Shown: one piece after another, positions 1-7,868 of the stretch
Layout of the letters: each line of letters begins with the position of its first letter
Numbering within the stretch: position 1 is the stretch's first letter
Source: Halomonas campaniensis
GTDB lineage: Bacteria; Pseudomonadota; Gammaproteobacteria; Pseudomonadales; Halomonadaceae
NCBI RefSeq assembly: GCF_002211105.1
Contig: NZ_JPUA01000043.1
Location: forward strand, 98,879 to 162,878
Direction of reading: 5' to 3'
DNA length: 64,000 nt
Translations under genes and position numbers: made by a program
Notes under the pieces: model-generated
Told to the model about the DNA's origin: nothing
Database searches by the model: none
What the model saw: the letters and a program-made list of their open reading frames with translations, nothing else

Positions 1-514
1 CGAGATCCCCTATGCGCTTCCCGGCGTGGTGTTGGCGATTGCCTGCATTCTGCTCTTTGTCCGCCCACTGCCGATTATCAATGTGGCGCTCTACGGCACC
101 CTGGGGCTCATTTTCATCGCTTACCTGGCGCGCTTTCTGGTGGTCTGCGTCAAGCCTGTCGCCGCCAGCCTGGCGCAGCTCGATCCCTCTCTTGAAGAGG
201 CGGCGCAGCTCGCGGGGGCAGGCCCCTGGCGGCGCCTGGGCAGCATCATATTACCGCTGGTGGCGCCCGCGCTGTTCGCAGGCGGCCTGCTGGTGTTTCT
301 GCTGGCAGTCAACGAACTGACCGTCTCAGCGCTACTCTGGAGCGCCGGTAACGAAACCCTCGGCGTACTGATTTTCAACCTCGACGAGGGCGGCGAAAGC
401 GTGCTGGCCTCTGCGGTGTCAGTGCTGGTGGTGGTCATGGTCGCCTCACTGATGCTGACGCTCAGTTTACTGGCGCCGCGGTTACCCAAAGGAGTGATCC
501 CATGGCAGAGCTAG
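1..514 (+). CDS. ABC transporter permease, Fbp/Thi type (5' end outside window)
   Basis: This is the C-terminal part of an inner-membrane permease; the reading frame is open from base 2, so the start lies upstream of the window. Several hydrophobic segments are visible, and the coupling loop reads EEAAQLAGAGPWRRLG, the EAA motif that contacts the ATPase. The segment ELTVSALLWSAGNETLG is typical of iron(III)- and 2-aminoethylphosphonate-type (FbpB-like) permeases. Its stop overlaps the start of the downstream ATPase gene, so the two are translationally coupled. The substrate cannot be told because the binding protein is not in the window. Confidence 0.85.
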   Translation, partial: EIPYALPGVVLAIACILLFVRPLPIINVALYGTLGLIFIAYLARFLVVCVKPVAASLAQLDPSLEEAAQLAGAGPWRRLGSIILPLVAPALFAGGLLVFLLAVNELTVSALLWSAGNETLGVLIFNLDEGGESVLASAVSVLVVVMVASLMLTLSLLAPRLPKGVIPWQS

Positions 515-1578
515 GCACATCAGGGCTAATGATCGATCGCGTGACTAAGCGCTTTGGCGAACAGACGGCCGTGGATGCCTTGTCGCTGACGATCAATCCC
601 GGCGAGTTTGTCGCCCTGCTCGGCCCCAGTGGCTGCGGCAAAACCACCATGCTGCGCATGTTGGCGGGGTTTGAGACAATCAACGACGGTACGATTCAAT
701 TAGCCAATCGTACCCTGGCAAGCGCTGATACCCATATGCCGCCTGAACAGCGCAATATGGCCATGGTGTTCCAGTCCTATGCGCTATGGCCGCATATGAG
801 CGTGGCGGACAACGTCGGCTACCCGGTCAAACTGCGTGGCCTGCGCGGGGCGGCGTATCACCAAAAGGTGCAGCAGGCCCTGGCCCTGGTGGAGCTCGAT
901 GCTTATGCCGACCGCATGCCCCAGGCCCTCAGTGGCGGCCAGCGCCAGCGCGTCGCCCTGGCGCGCTGTTTGGTGAGCGACCCTTCGGTGGTGCTGCTGG
1001 ATGAACCGCTGGCCAACCTTGACCGGCACCTGCGCGCCACCATGGAGCACAGCTTCCGCGATTTTCATCGGCGTACCGGCGCCACCTTGGTTTACGTCAC
1101 CCACGACCAAACCGAAGCCATGGCGCTAGCGGATAAAATCGCCGTGATGAAAGCGGGTAAGCTGATTCAGTGGGGCGCCCCCGAAACGCTTTATCGGCAG
1201 CCGCGAACTACCTGGGTAGCGGGCTTTATCGGCCAGGGCAGCCAATTAAAGGTCGCCGCTGGCCACCCCGGAAAGCGTCTTGAGGGCGCTGCCCTGATGC
1301 GCGGACTGAATGCCATCGCGTCCGAGCGAACCCAAAGCGTGCTGGTGCGCCCTGAGCATATCCAGATCAGCGCAGCACCCGCATCCTCCGCAGCTCACAC
1401 AGATAAACAGCTTGCCGCCCAGGTGGAGAGCGTGATTTTCCGCGGCGAGCGCTATGAGCTCACACTGCGCCTGCCCAGCGGGGAAACGCTGCTGGCCTAC
1501 CATCCCAGCGCGCCTGACCTGGGTAGCCAGGTTGCCGTCGACCTTCATCAGGGCTGGTGCCTGGAGCCCGACCAATGA
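502..1578 (+). CDS. ABC transporter ATP-binding protein, FbpC/PotA-like
   Basis: A 358-residue ATPase that powers the adjacent permease. Visible motifs are Walker A GPSGCGKT (41-48), Q-loop Q91, signature LSGGQ (143-147), Walker B VVLLDEP (163-169) and the H-loop His201. The last 120 or so residues form a TOBE-like regulatory domain, as in importers of iron, thiamine, spermidine or phosphonates. A ribosome site (aaaggag) lies 7-8 bases before the ATG, inside the end of the permease gene. The stop overlaps the start of the MBL-fold gene (ATGA), so permease, ATPase and hydrolase probably form one operon. Substrate class is uncertain. Confidence 0.92.
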   Translation: MAELGTSGLMIDRVTKRFGEQTAVDALSLTINPGEFVALLGPSGCGKTTMLRMLAGFETINDGTIQLANRTLASADTHMPPEQRNMAMVFQSYALWPHMSVADNVGYPVKLRGLRGAAYHQKVQQALALVELDAYADRMPQALSGGQRQRVALARCLVSDPSVVLLDEPLANLDRHLRATMEHSFRDFHRRTGATLVYVTHDQTEAMALADKIAVMKAGKLIQWGAPETLYRQPRTTWVAGFIGQGSQLKVAAGHPGKRLEGAALMRGLNAIASERTQSVLVRPEHIQISAAPASSAAHTDKQLAAQVESVIFRGERYELTLRLPSGETLLAYHPSAPDLGSQVAVDLHQGWCLEPDQ

Positions 1579-2642
1579 GTGTCACTATCGAGATTCTCAG
1601 TGGTTTAGGCGCCAAAGGGCCTGCTGCGATAGTGGTAGAAGCCCAGGGAAAACGCCTACTGCTGGATGCAGGCGGAGCACTCCACCCGGATGACACCATG
1701 ACTTGGGCGAACAACCTGGATGTGGATGCCGTACTGATTAGCCACGACCATATTGACCATATCGGCGGCGTGGCCGAACTAGCAGAGGACGTGCCACTTT
1801 ACTGCACGCCGCTGGTAGCCAAGGCCTTGCCTCACAACCGCGCGTGGCGCTCCTTGCCCGAACGCGGCACGTTAGAGGTGGAAGGCATCACCGTTACCAC
1901 CGGTCAGGCGGGGCACTCCCTAGGCGGAGTGTGGCTGCATTTAGCGGTGGGAGGCGGCATTTTCTATAGCGGCGACGCCTGTTTTGAATCACGCCTTTTT
2001 CCGTTTGATACACCACCACCGGCGCGTATTGCGCTACTGGATGCCTCCTACGGCAGCTACGACCAGCCCCAAGCGTATTGTGTTCAGGCTATTAGTGAAC
2101 GCCTTGATCAGCCACTGGCGTTTCCGGTGCCGGAGACCGGTCGCGCCCTGGAAATGGCACTATGGCTGGCGGAAGAGGCGGATCGGCGACAGTTAACGCT
2201 TGCTATCGACCCCGTGATTCGCGACAACCTGGCCGCGCTCTTGGCACTGCCTGTAACACTGCGTCGGCCAGGGCTCGACCACTCGATTCGCTCGCTGTTA
2301 GCACGGCAAAACGCTTGCTCGCCAACCCTTCAGTTGATGTGTGACCGCAACGATGTGCCGGCACAGTGGCCCGAACACCACCTGCTTCACACTGGTTATC
2401 TAACCCCTGATCGCCGCGCCCAGTTAGCCGCGGCTGAAATAAGCTGGCAGCGCTGGAATGTTCACCTGCGTGCCTCGCATCTGGTAGCGCTCGCCAACCA
2501 ACTGGGCGCATTACAAGTAATGCCGCTATTTACCCAATTTAGTGATAGCGAATTAAACGCCTGGCAGGGGCTACTAGGCGATCGCCTCTGCACTGCCCAG
2601 CGTTTCTCTACTCATTCACGTTTAGTCACCTTTTCTGTTTAG
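1575..2642 (+). CDS. MBL-fold metallo-hydrolase in ABC importer operon
   Basis: A 355-residue metallo-beta-lactamase-fold protein. The zinc motif HDHIDH (57-62) is intact, and His114 and Asp134 (in SGDACF) fit the other metal ligands. An ATG further upstream in frame exists, but the ATG at 1575 overlaps the ATPase stop as ATGA and the protein then begins MSVTIEIL, which suits the fold. About 200 residues follow the core and end in a region whose function I cannot name. MBL proteins of this size act on phosphodiesters, nucleic acids, thioesters and others. The downstream 3'-phosphatase-like gene makes a phosphodiester or oligonucleotide substrate plausible, but that is inference. Confidence 0.8.
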   Translation: MSVTIEILSGLGAKGPAAIVVEAQGKRLLLDAGGALHPDDTMTWANNLDVDAVLISHDHIDHIGGVAELAEDVPLYCTPLVAKALPHNRAWRSLPERGTLEVEGITVTTGQAGHSLGGVWLHLAVGGGIFYSGDACFESRLFPFDTPPPARIALLDASYGSYDQPQAYCVQAISERLDQPLAFPVPETGRALEMALWLAEEADRRQLTLAIDPVIRDNLAALLALPVTLRRPGLDHSIRSLLARQNACSPTLQLMCDRNDVPAQWPEHHLLHTGYLTPDRRAQLAAAEISWQRWNVHLRASHLVALANQLGALQVMPLFTQFSDSELNAWQGLLGDRLCTAQRFSTHSRLVTFSV

Positions 2643-2651
2643 GGAGTTTTC

Positions 2652-3098
2652 ATGTCCGCAGTCATTGTCGATGTTGACGGTACCTTAGCCGAGTTTCATC
2701 CCCACCAGGTCAGCGACTGGGTGCTGGGCAGCCAAAAACAGTGGGAACCCTTCTTTGCCCATATGGCCGAAGCGCCGGTGATCGAAGCGGTGGCCAAACT
2801 GGTTAAGATCCTGAAGGCTCAAGGTCAGCAGATCGTGATTTGCAGCGGCCGCCCGGATAGCCACCGGGCGCATACCCAGCGCTGGTTAGAGCGCCACACC
2901 ATCCCCTTTGATGCCATGTACCTGCGCCCTGAAGGCGATGATCATGTGGATGATGAAGAGGTAAAAGCTGCCCTGCTCGAGCAAATGCGCAGCGACGGCT
3001 TTGCACCTTGGCTGGTGCTGGATGACCGTGACGCCGTGGTCGCCCAGTGGCGCGCGCTCGGGCTTACTTGCCTGCAGTGCGCGCCGGGGGATTTTTAA
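2652..3098 (+). CDS. HAD-family phosphatase resembling the T4 Pnkp 3'-phosphatase domain
   Basis: A 148-residue protein with all four HAD motifs: DVDGT (Asp7, Asp9), CSGR (Ser65), Lys105 and DDR (124-126). The order and the closing segment, CLQCAPGDF, resemble the C-terminal 3'-phosphatase domain of T4 polynucleotide kinase, which ends in a similar Cys-x-Gln-x-Ala-x-Gly-Asp-Phe pattern. No kinase domain is attached and no P-loop is present. The known domain removes 3'-phosphates or 2',3'-cyclic phosphates from RNA or DNA ends; activity here is inferred. A ribosome site (agggag) precedes the ATG, nine bases after the MBL gene. The gene ends convergently, overlapping the stop of the MFS gene. 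Confidence 0.75.
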   Translation: MSAVIVDVDGTLAEFHPHQVSDWVLGSQKQWEPFFAHMAEAPVIEAVAKLVKILKAQGQQIVICSGRPDSHRAHTQRWLERHTIPFDAMYLRPEGDDHVDDEEVKAALLEQMRSDGFAPWLVLDDRDAVVAQWRALGLTCLQCAPGDF

Positions 3099-4258
3099 GC
3101 GCTTGCCAGCCTCGCTCGCTGTTGCCACACCAGCACTGCCAAGGGCACCAGTGCGACGGGGATTAGCAGTAGGTTAAGCGTCGCCCAGCCTAAGCCGCTG
3201 ACCATGGGCCCAGCGAGCAACGCAGTGATAGCGGCGGTGCCAAAGACTAAAAACTCGTTGGCGGCCTGGGTGCGCGCTTTATCTACCGGGCGGTAGCTCT
3301 CAGTAAGCAGACCGGTGGCGGGCAAAAAGGTGAAGTTCCAACCCAGGCCCAACAGAATCAACGCCACGTTGAAGCCGGCTAAGCCGATACCCCACTGGGC
3401 GACCAAGGCACTTGCTACCAGCAGCAGGCAGCCCACCACAATGACCTGCTTGGCGCCGAAGCGGGTGGCCAAATGGCCGGTAAAGAACGAGGGTAAAAAC
3501 ATCGCCACCACATGCCACTGAATGGTCATGGAAACGTGGTTAAAGTGGTGCCCTGCCCCCGCCATGGCGAGCGGCGTGGCGGTCATGGCCAGATTCATCA
3601 CGCCATACCCGACCATCGCCGCGCTCACCGCCACAATAAATCCAGGCTGGCGGAGTATCTTGCCCAACGGTAGTGCGCTGCCTTCGCCGTGGGTACGGGA
3701 TGCAGGCGGTAGCCGTGTCAGCATCAGCACCACTAGCGCCAGTGCGTAGATCGCGGCTAACCCCATAAAGCTGCCCAGAAATGGCACCTCTCCCAGCTCA
3801 CGACTCACCCTAGACAACCACGGCCCAGCGAACGCCGCCAGCACACCGCCCCCCATCACCAGGCCAATCGCCCGGTCGCGCAGCTGCGCGGGAGCGGCCT
3901 CCACCGCGGCAAAGCGATAGAGCTGGCCAAACCCAATGCCGATACCAATCAACCAGGTGGCCAGCAGGAATAGCCCAAAATGCTCACCGATCAGCGCCTG
4001 TACGGCCGTCAGCGCGCCCACCAATCCGATGATATTGCCCAGCACAAAGCCGCGTTTACGCCCTAGCCTGGCCATGATTAACGAGGCAGGTATGGTGGCA
4101 CACATCAACCCCAGCCACTGGGTGGCGACCGGCGCAGTCGACCAGGACGCACTTGGCGCCAAAGAGGCCCCAATCAGCGGCGAGACGGCAATCAGCAAAA
4201 CATTACCGGTAACCAGTAGCGCCTGGCAGAGCGACAATAGGGTGACGGTTAAAGGCAT
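3095..4258 (-). CDS. MFS transporter
   Basis: A 387-residue, highly hydrophobic protein with about twelve predicted membrane segments and the motif RLGRKRGF after the second helix, a form of the major facilitator signature between TM2 and TM3. The length fits small drug, sugar or amino-acid exporters of the DHA1 type. It starts ten bases inside the end of the upstream GlxA-type regulator, so the pair is one transcript and the regulator probably controls the transporter. Substrate is not predictable. Its stop overlaps the stop of the convergent phosphatase gene and no terminator hairpin is visible there. Confidence 0.88.
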   Translation of the reverse strand: MPLTVTLLSLCQALLVTGNVLLIAVSPLIGASLAPSASWSTAPVATQWLGLMCATIPASLIMARLGRKRGFVLGNIIGLVGALTAVQALIGEHFGLFLLATWLIGIGIGFGQLYRFAAVEAAPAQLRDRAIGLVMGGGVLAAFAGPWLSRVSRELGEVPFLGSFMGLAAIYALALVVLMLTRLPPASRTHGEGSALPLGKILRQPGFIVAVSAAMVGYGVMNLAMTATPLAMAGAGHHFNHVSMTIQWHVVAMFLPSFFTGHLATRFGAKQVIVVGCLLLVASALVAQWGIGLAGFNVALILLGLGWNFTFLPATGLLTESYRPVDKARTQAANEFLVFGTAAITALLAGPMVSGLGWATLNLLLIPVALVPLAVLVWQQRARLASA

Positions 4259-5256
4259 GAAACGCTCTCCTGAATAGAATCATCTGTATGGGAAGACGCA
4301 AAGCGCTGGCGATAGACCGAGGGCGATACGCCGTAATAGCGCTGAAACTGGCGGCGCAGCTGCTCCGCCCCACCCAGCCGCCAGCGTTGTGCCAGGCGCT
4401 CAAGGGAGAGCTGTTCGCGACCGTTGAGCAGCGCCAGACGCGCTTGCTCAAGGCGTAGTTGGGTGAGGTAAGCGCCGGGGGTGGTATTTAAGTAGCGTCT
4501 AAATAGCCGGGTTAAATGGCGTGGAGAGACCGCCATCATATCCGCCATGCTCTCAATCCCATGGTCCACGCTGGGATCGGCGTGGAGCTGATCCAGCAAG
4601 CGGCGCAGCGGCCCCGCTTCTTGTTGGTGCCGCAGTATCTCGCTGAACTGGGACTGTCCACCTGGGCGCTGTAAAAATACCACTAACTCACGGGCCACTC
4701 GGCCAGCCAGATCAGCACCGTGATCTGCCTCTACCAGCGAAAGCGCCAAATCAATCCCCGCCGTAACACCGGCGCTGCTGTAGCGGCCGTTGCTTTTGAT
4801 ATAGAGCGCATCGGGCTCAACGCTTAGTGCGGGGTACTCATCCGCCAGTTGAGGCGCATGGCGCCAGTGGGTGGTAACACGGCAGCCATCCAGCAACCCT
4901 GTAGCGGCTAACAAAAATGCACCTGAGCAGATCGACCCAAGCCGCCGAACCGCTGGGGCGACGTCACAAAGCGCCTGTTTCACAGCGGCTATATCACGCT
5001 GCTGCATCACACCACTGCCCCCCGCCACCAACAGCGTATCCAGGGGCAGTAAATTAGCCAGTTGATGGTAGGTGTGCGTAGCGTGCACGGCTAGGCCGCC
5101 GTTGGTGGCAACCGGGCCAACGGCATCGGCGACCAGGGTCAGTTGGTAGAGCGGCTGGGAGCTTAGCGCATTGGCGCTGGCAAACACCTGCCAGGGGCCG
5201 CTGACATCCAGCAGTTGGCAGTCGGGGTAGGCAAATAGAGCAACATGGCGAGTCAC
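4249..5256 (-). CDS. GlxA-family transcriptional regulator (DJ-1/PfpI domain plus AraC HTH)
   Basis: A 335-residue regulator. Residues 1-190 form a class I glutamine amidotransferase-like (DJ-1/PfpI) domain with Cys110 in SICSGAFLLA at the nucleophile elbow; in this family the domain usually senses a ligand and is not catalytic. Residues 230-325 hold the two AraC helix-turn-helix units (AVSPRHLTRLFRRYL and the later YGVSPSVYRQRF). Family members control catabolic or detoxification genes. It is followed by an overlapping MFS gene, the most likely target. The upstream 150 bases before the GntR gene hold no recognisable gene. Confidence 0.9.
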   Translation of the reverse strand: MTRHVALFAYPDCQLLDVSGPWQVFASANALSSQPLYQLTLVADAVGPVATNGGLAVHATHTYHQLANLLPLDTLLVAGGSGVMQQRDIAAVKQALCDVAPAVRRLGSICSGAFLLAATGLLDGCRVTTHWRHAPQLADEYPALSVEPDALYIKSNGRYSSAGVTAGIDLALSLVEADHGADLAGRVARELVVFLQRPGGQSQFSEILRHQQEAGPLRRLLDQLHADPSVDHGIESMADMMAVSPRHLTRLFRRYLNTTPGAYLTQLRLEQARLALLNGREQLSLERLAQRWRLGGAEQLRRQFQRYYGVSPSVYRQRFASSHTDDSIQESVSCL

Positions 5257-5408
5257 AGTCTCTCTCCGCTAAGGGGGAATCGAAGCATTAGAGAGAGTGT
5301 CAGCGCTGCGGCTTATGTCGGCAAGGACGATTACCCCACCGATAGGGACATAGCGATAAATTCACTAGGCCTAGGGCTGGAATCAGGGGCTGGAATTAAG
5401 GGCTGGAG

Positions 5409-6092
5409 TCAGCCCGTCCTCTCAAGCGGCGCCTCCATGCGGCGTACACTGGAAACGAAGTCGCTAAAGCGCTCACCCTGAATCAACACATGGTCGCTCA
5501 GGGCTTGCTGCGCCGCCACGGGATCGCCCTGTTCAATGGCTTCCACAATGGTTTGGTGCTCGCTGAGGGAATTATTTACCCGCTGGCGCACCTGGAGCTG
5601 CAGGCGCCGGTAAGGCTTTAAACGCTGCTTCAGCTGACGCGCTTCGCTGGCCAGAAAGGCGTTGTGGCTAGCGGTGTAAATGCAGTCGTGAAAGCCTTCG
5701 TTTTCGTAGTAGTACTCGTCGCTATCACCGGCTAGCGCCGCTGCTTCGCAGCGCTGGTGGGCTTCTTTTAATGCGGCCAGTTCCTGCTCGGTGATCCGCC
5801 GTGCCGCTAGGCGTCCGCACATGCCTTCAAGTTCCGCCATCACTTCGAACATCTCGATCAGTTGATCAATGCCCACTTTCGCAACGAAGGTGCCCTTCTT
5901 AGGCGAAACGGTCACCAAGCCGCTGGCGACCAGTTGCTGAAAGGCTTCGCGCACTGGGGTACGCGAGACCTCAAACTCACGACCCAAGGCTTCTGGATCC
6001 AGGCGCTCTCCCGGTAAACGGCGGCCATTGATGATGTCATCCTCAAGAGAATCTCTTAAGCGCTGAGCATTGGATCGCTTGGTGCCCGTCAT
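5409..6092 (-). CDS. GntR-family regulator with FCD domain, probable malonate-operon regulator
   Basis: A 227-residue protein: a winged helix-turn-helix at about 8-72 (SRTPVREAFQQLVASGLV is the recognition part) and an all-helical FCD effector domain at about 80-210 with conserved histidines such as the one in GFHDCIY. FCD regulators bind small organic acids, often through a metal. It is divergent from the malonate TRAP/matAB operon, and malonate clusters of rhizobia are controlled by GntR proteins in the same position. Regulation of the divergent operon is therefore well supported by context but not proven. A ribosome site (aaggagg) precedes the ATG. Confidence 0.88.
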   Translation of the reverse strand: MTGTKRSNAQRLRDSLEDDIINGRRLPGERLDPEALGREFEVSRTPVREAFQQLVASGLVTVSPKKGTFVAKVGIDQLIEMFEVMAELEGMCGRLAARRITEQELAALKEAHQRCEAAALAGDSDEYYYENEGFHDCIYTASHNAFLASEARQLKQRLKPYRRLQLQVRQRVNNSLSEHQTIVEAIEQGDPVAAQQALSDHVLIQGERFSDFVSSVRRMEAPLERTG

Positions 6093-6145
6093 GTTTTACC
6101 TCCTTGGATCGCGGCCCATCTTAGCCGTTTAATGCTGCCATATAG

Positions 6146-6197
6146 TTGACATTAGCATACGTAGCGCCTATTGATATATATATCAGCCTAGCTGATA
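6146..6197 (+). promoter_or_regulatory. Putative promoter and paired operator of the malonate operon
   Basis: Between the divergent GntR gene and the TRAP gene there is a TTGACA at 6146-6151, with TATTGA 17 bases later as a weak -10. Overlapping and following it are two adjacent palindromes: TGATATATATATCA (6172-6185, perfect) and TATCAGC-CTA-GCTGATA (6181-6197, perfect 7-bp arms). Their place on the promoter suits a GntR-FCD binding site. The promoter assignment is by eye; the palindromes are directly visible. Confidence 0.55.
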
Positions 6198-6246
6198 AAC
6201 ATATTAAGCTCATCCAAACACACAACAACAACTGTTGGAGACGCAC

Positions 6247-7242
6247 ATGCAACGCTATTTGATCTCTACTGCCGCCGCCCTTGGTCTCGCCATTGCGGCT
6301 TCCCAAGCCTCCGCCGATACCGTGCTGCGCGCGTCCCACCAATTTCCTGGAGGCCAGGGGGATGTCCGCGATGAAATGGTACAAATGATGGCCCGCCACG
6401 TGGCCGAAGCGGATGTGGGTCTGACCATAGAAGTCTACCCCGGCCAATCGCTGTTCAAAGCGCGCGAACAGTGGGGCGCCCTGGCCCGGGGCCGCCTGGA
6501 TATCACCTCGCTGCCGCTGGATTATGCCAGCGGTCGGCACCCAGAGTTTTCTGCCACGCTAATGCCTGGCTTAGTGCGCAACCAGGCACACGCGCAGCGT
6601 CTGAATGACTCCGAATACATGGAGATGATCAAAGCGGTGATCCTCGATGGCGGTGCTCGAGTGCTCTCAGACGCATGGCTATCAGGCGGCTTTGCCTCTA
6701 GCGAGCGCTGCATAACCTCACCCGATACCGTCGAGGGCCAGAACCTGCGTGCCGCTGGCCCCGCCTTTGAAGAGATGCTAGAAGCCGCCGGCGCCTCCAT
6801 CGCTTCTATGCCCTCTTCCGAGGTCTACACCGCCATGCAAACCGGCGTTCTGGACGCCGCAAACACCTCGTCGATGTCGTTTATCTCTTTCCGCCTCTAC
6901 GAACAGGTCGAGTGTTTGACCGAGCCAGGCGACTTCGCGCTGTGGTTTATGTACGAGCCAATTCTGATCTCCGAGCAGGTGTGGCAAGGGCTTAACGAAG
7001 AGCAGCAGGCGGCACTGATGGAAGCCGGTGAAGCCGCAGAAGCCTTCTTTGCTGAAGAGGCTGCCGCCATCGATCAGGAGATGGTCGAGCTTTACGAGGA
7101 GAACGGCGTCGAGGTCGTTAGCATGAGCGAAGAGGACTACAACGCTTGGCTGGAGATAGCCCAGGAGACCTCTTACAAAAACTTTGCAGAGAACGTTCCC
7201 AACGGTCAAGCCATTATCGATGCAGCGCTGGCCGTCGAGTAA
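6247..7242 (+). CDS. TRAP transporter substrate-binding protein, DctP family (probable malonate)
   Basis: A 331-residue periplasmic protein with a signal peptide ending ASQASA (predicted cleavage after residue 23). The DctP fold is supported by the segments LTIEVYPGQSLFK and GQNLRAAGPAF; the latter contains the conserved arginine that binds the carboxylate of the ligand. A TTG in frame lies 12 bases upstream, but the ATG at 6247 has ggag six bases before it and gives a proper signal peptide. The neighbours encode both TRAP permease subunits and the two malonate-activating enzymes, so malonate is the expected substrate (matP-like). Specificity is inferred from context. Confidence 0.88.
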   Translation: MQRYLISTAAALGLAIAASQASADTVLRASHQFPGGQGDVRDEMVQMMARHVAEADVGLTIEVYPGQSLFKAREQWGALARGRLDITSLPLDYASGRHPEFSATLMPGLVRNQAHAQRLNDSEYMEMIKAVILDGGARVLSDAWLSGGFASSERCITSPDTVEGQNLRAAGPAFEEMLEAAGASIASMPSSEVYTAMQTGVLDAANTSSMSFISFRLYEQVECLTEPGDFALWFMYEPILISEQVWQGLNEEQQAALMEAGEAAEAFFAEEAAAIDQEMVELYEENGVEVVSMSEEDYNAWLEIAQETSYKNFAENVPNGQAIIDAALAVE

Positions 7243-7266
7243 GCAACCGCTAATTGCCTAACGGCT

Positions 7267-7290
7267 CGGCCATTCCAACCGGAGTGGCCG
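7267..7290 (+). other. Intercistronic hairpin between TRAP binding protein and permease genes
   Basis: A 10-bp stem with one G-T wobble (CGGCCATTCC / GGAGTGGCCG) and a four-base loop lies 25 bases after the binding-protein stop. No U-run follows, so it is unlikely to be a strong terminator. Such hairpins after a binding-protein gene commonly stabilise the upstream mRNA or partly attenuate transcription, giving more binding protein than permease. That role is inferred. Confidence 0.5.
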
Positions 7291-7344
7291 CCTTCTACTG
7301 ATGCTTGCTTAGCTTGGCGAGATAACCGGCTTGAAGAGGGAAAT

Positions 7345-7866
7345 ATGGCACCTGTAACGACTCACAATGCCCTTGCACGCAGGGGCATCATTGGCGGCTA
7401 CATTCGCGTCATGGATAGGCTCTCGCGGCTTTCCGCCTATTTAGCCTGCGCCATGTTTATCGCTGGCGTATTAGTGATTTGCCAGATGGTATTTATTCGC
7501 TACTTACTCGGAATGAGCACCAGTTGGCAGACCGAATTCACTATCTTCTCGGTAACGGCAGCGATGCTGATGGGCAGCCCCTATGTGCTGATGACCGGTG
7601 GCCATGTCGCCATCACTATTGTTCCCGATGCGCTGGGCGGCATTTCCCGCACCATCATGCGTTTGATCGCTTCGCTGTTTGGGTTGGGTTTCTGTGCCGC
7701 CCTGGCATATGCCAGTTGGGTGTATGTATTTGAGGCACTCCACGGCGGATGGACCACGGGTTCCGTCTGGAATCCACCGCTGTGGCCCGCCCTGCTGCCC
7801 ATGGCCATCGGCGCCACCCTGCTGTCGCTGCAGTATGTGGCTGAAATTCTGCGTGGGGAGAGCTAA
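7345..7866 (+). CDS. TRAP transporter small permease (DctQ)
   Basis: A 173-residue inner-membrane protein with four hydrophobic segments, the usual DctQ layout, including the loop SWQTEFTIFSVTAAMLMGSPYVL between segments one and two and the GSVWNPPLWPA segment near the end. It joins the large permease to form the sodium-driven translocation unit. A ribosome site (gaggg) precedes the ATG. It is separated from the binding-protein gene by about 100 bases containing a hairpin, and from dctM by only two bases. Confidence 0.9.
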   Translation: MAPVTTHNALARRGIIGGYIRVMDRLSRLSAYLACAMFIAGVLVICQMVFIRYLLGMSTSWQTEFTIFSVTAAMLMGSPYVLMTGGHVAITIVPDALGGISRTIMRLIASLFGLGFCAALAYASWVYVFEALHGGWTTGSVWNPPLWPALLPMAIGATLLSLQYVAEILRGES

Positions 7867-7868
7867 GC

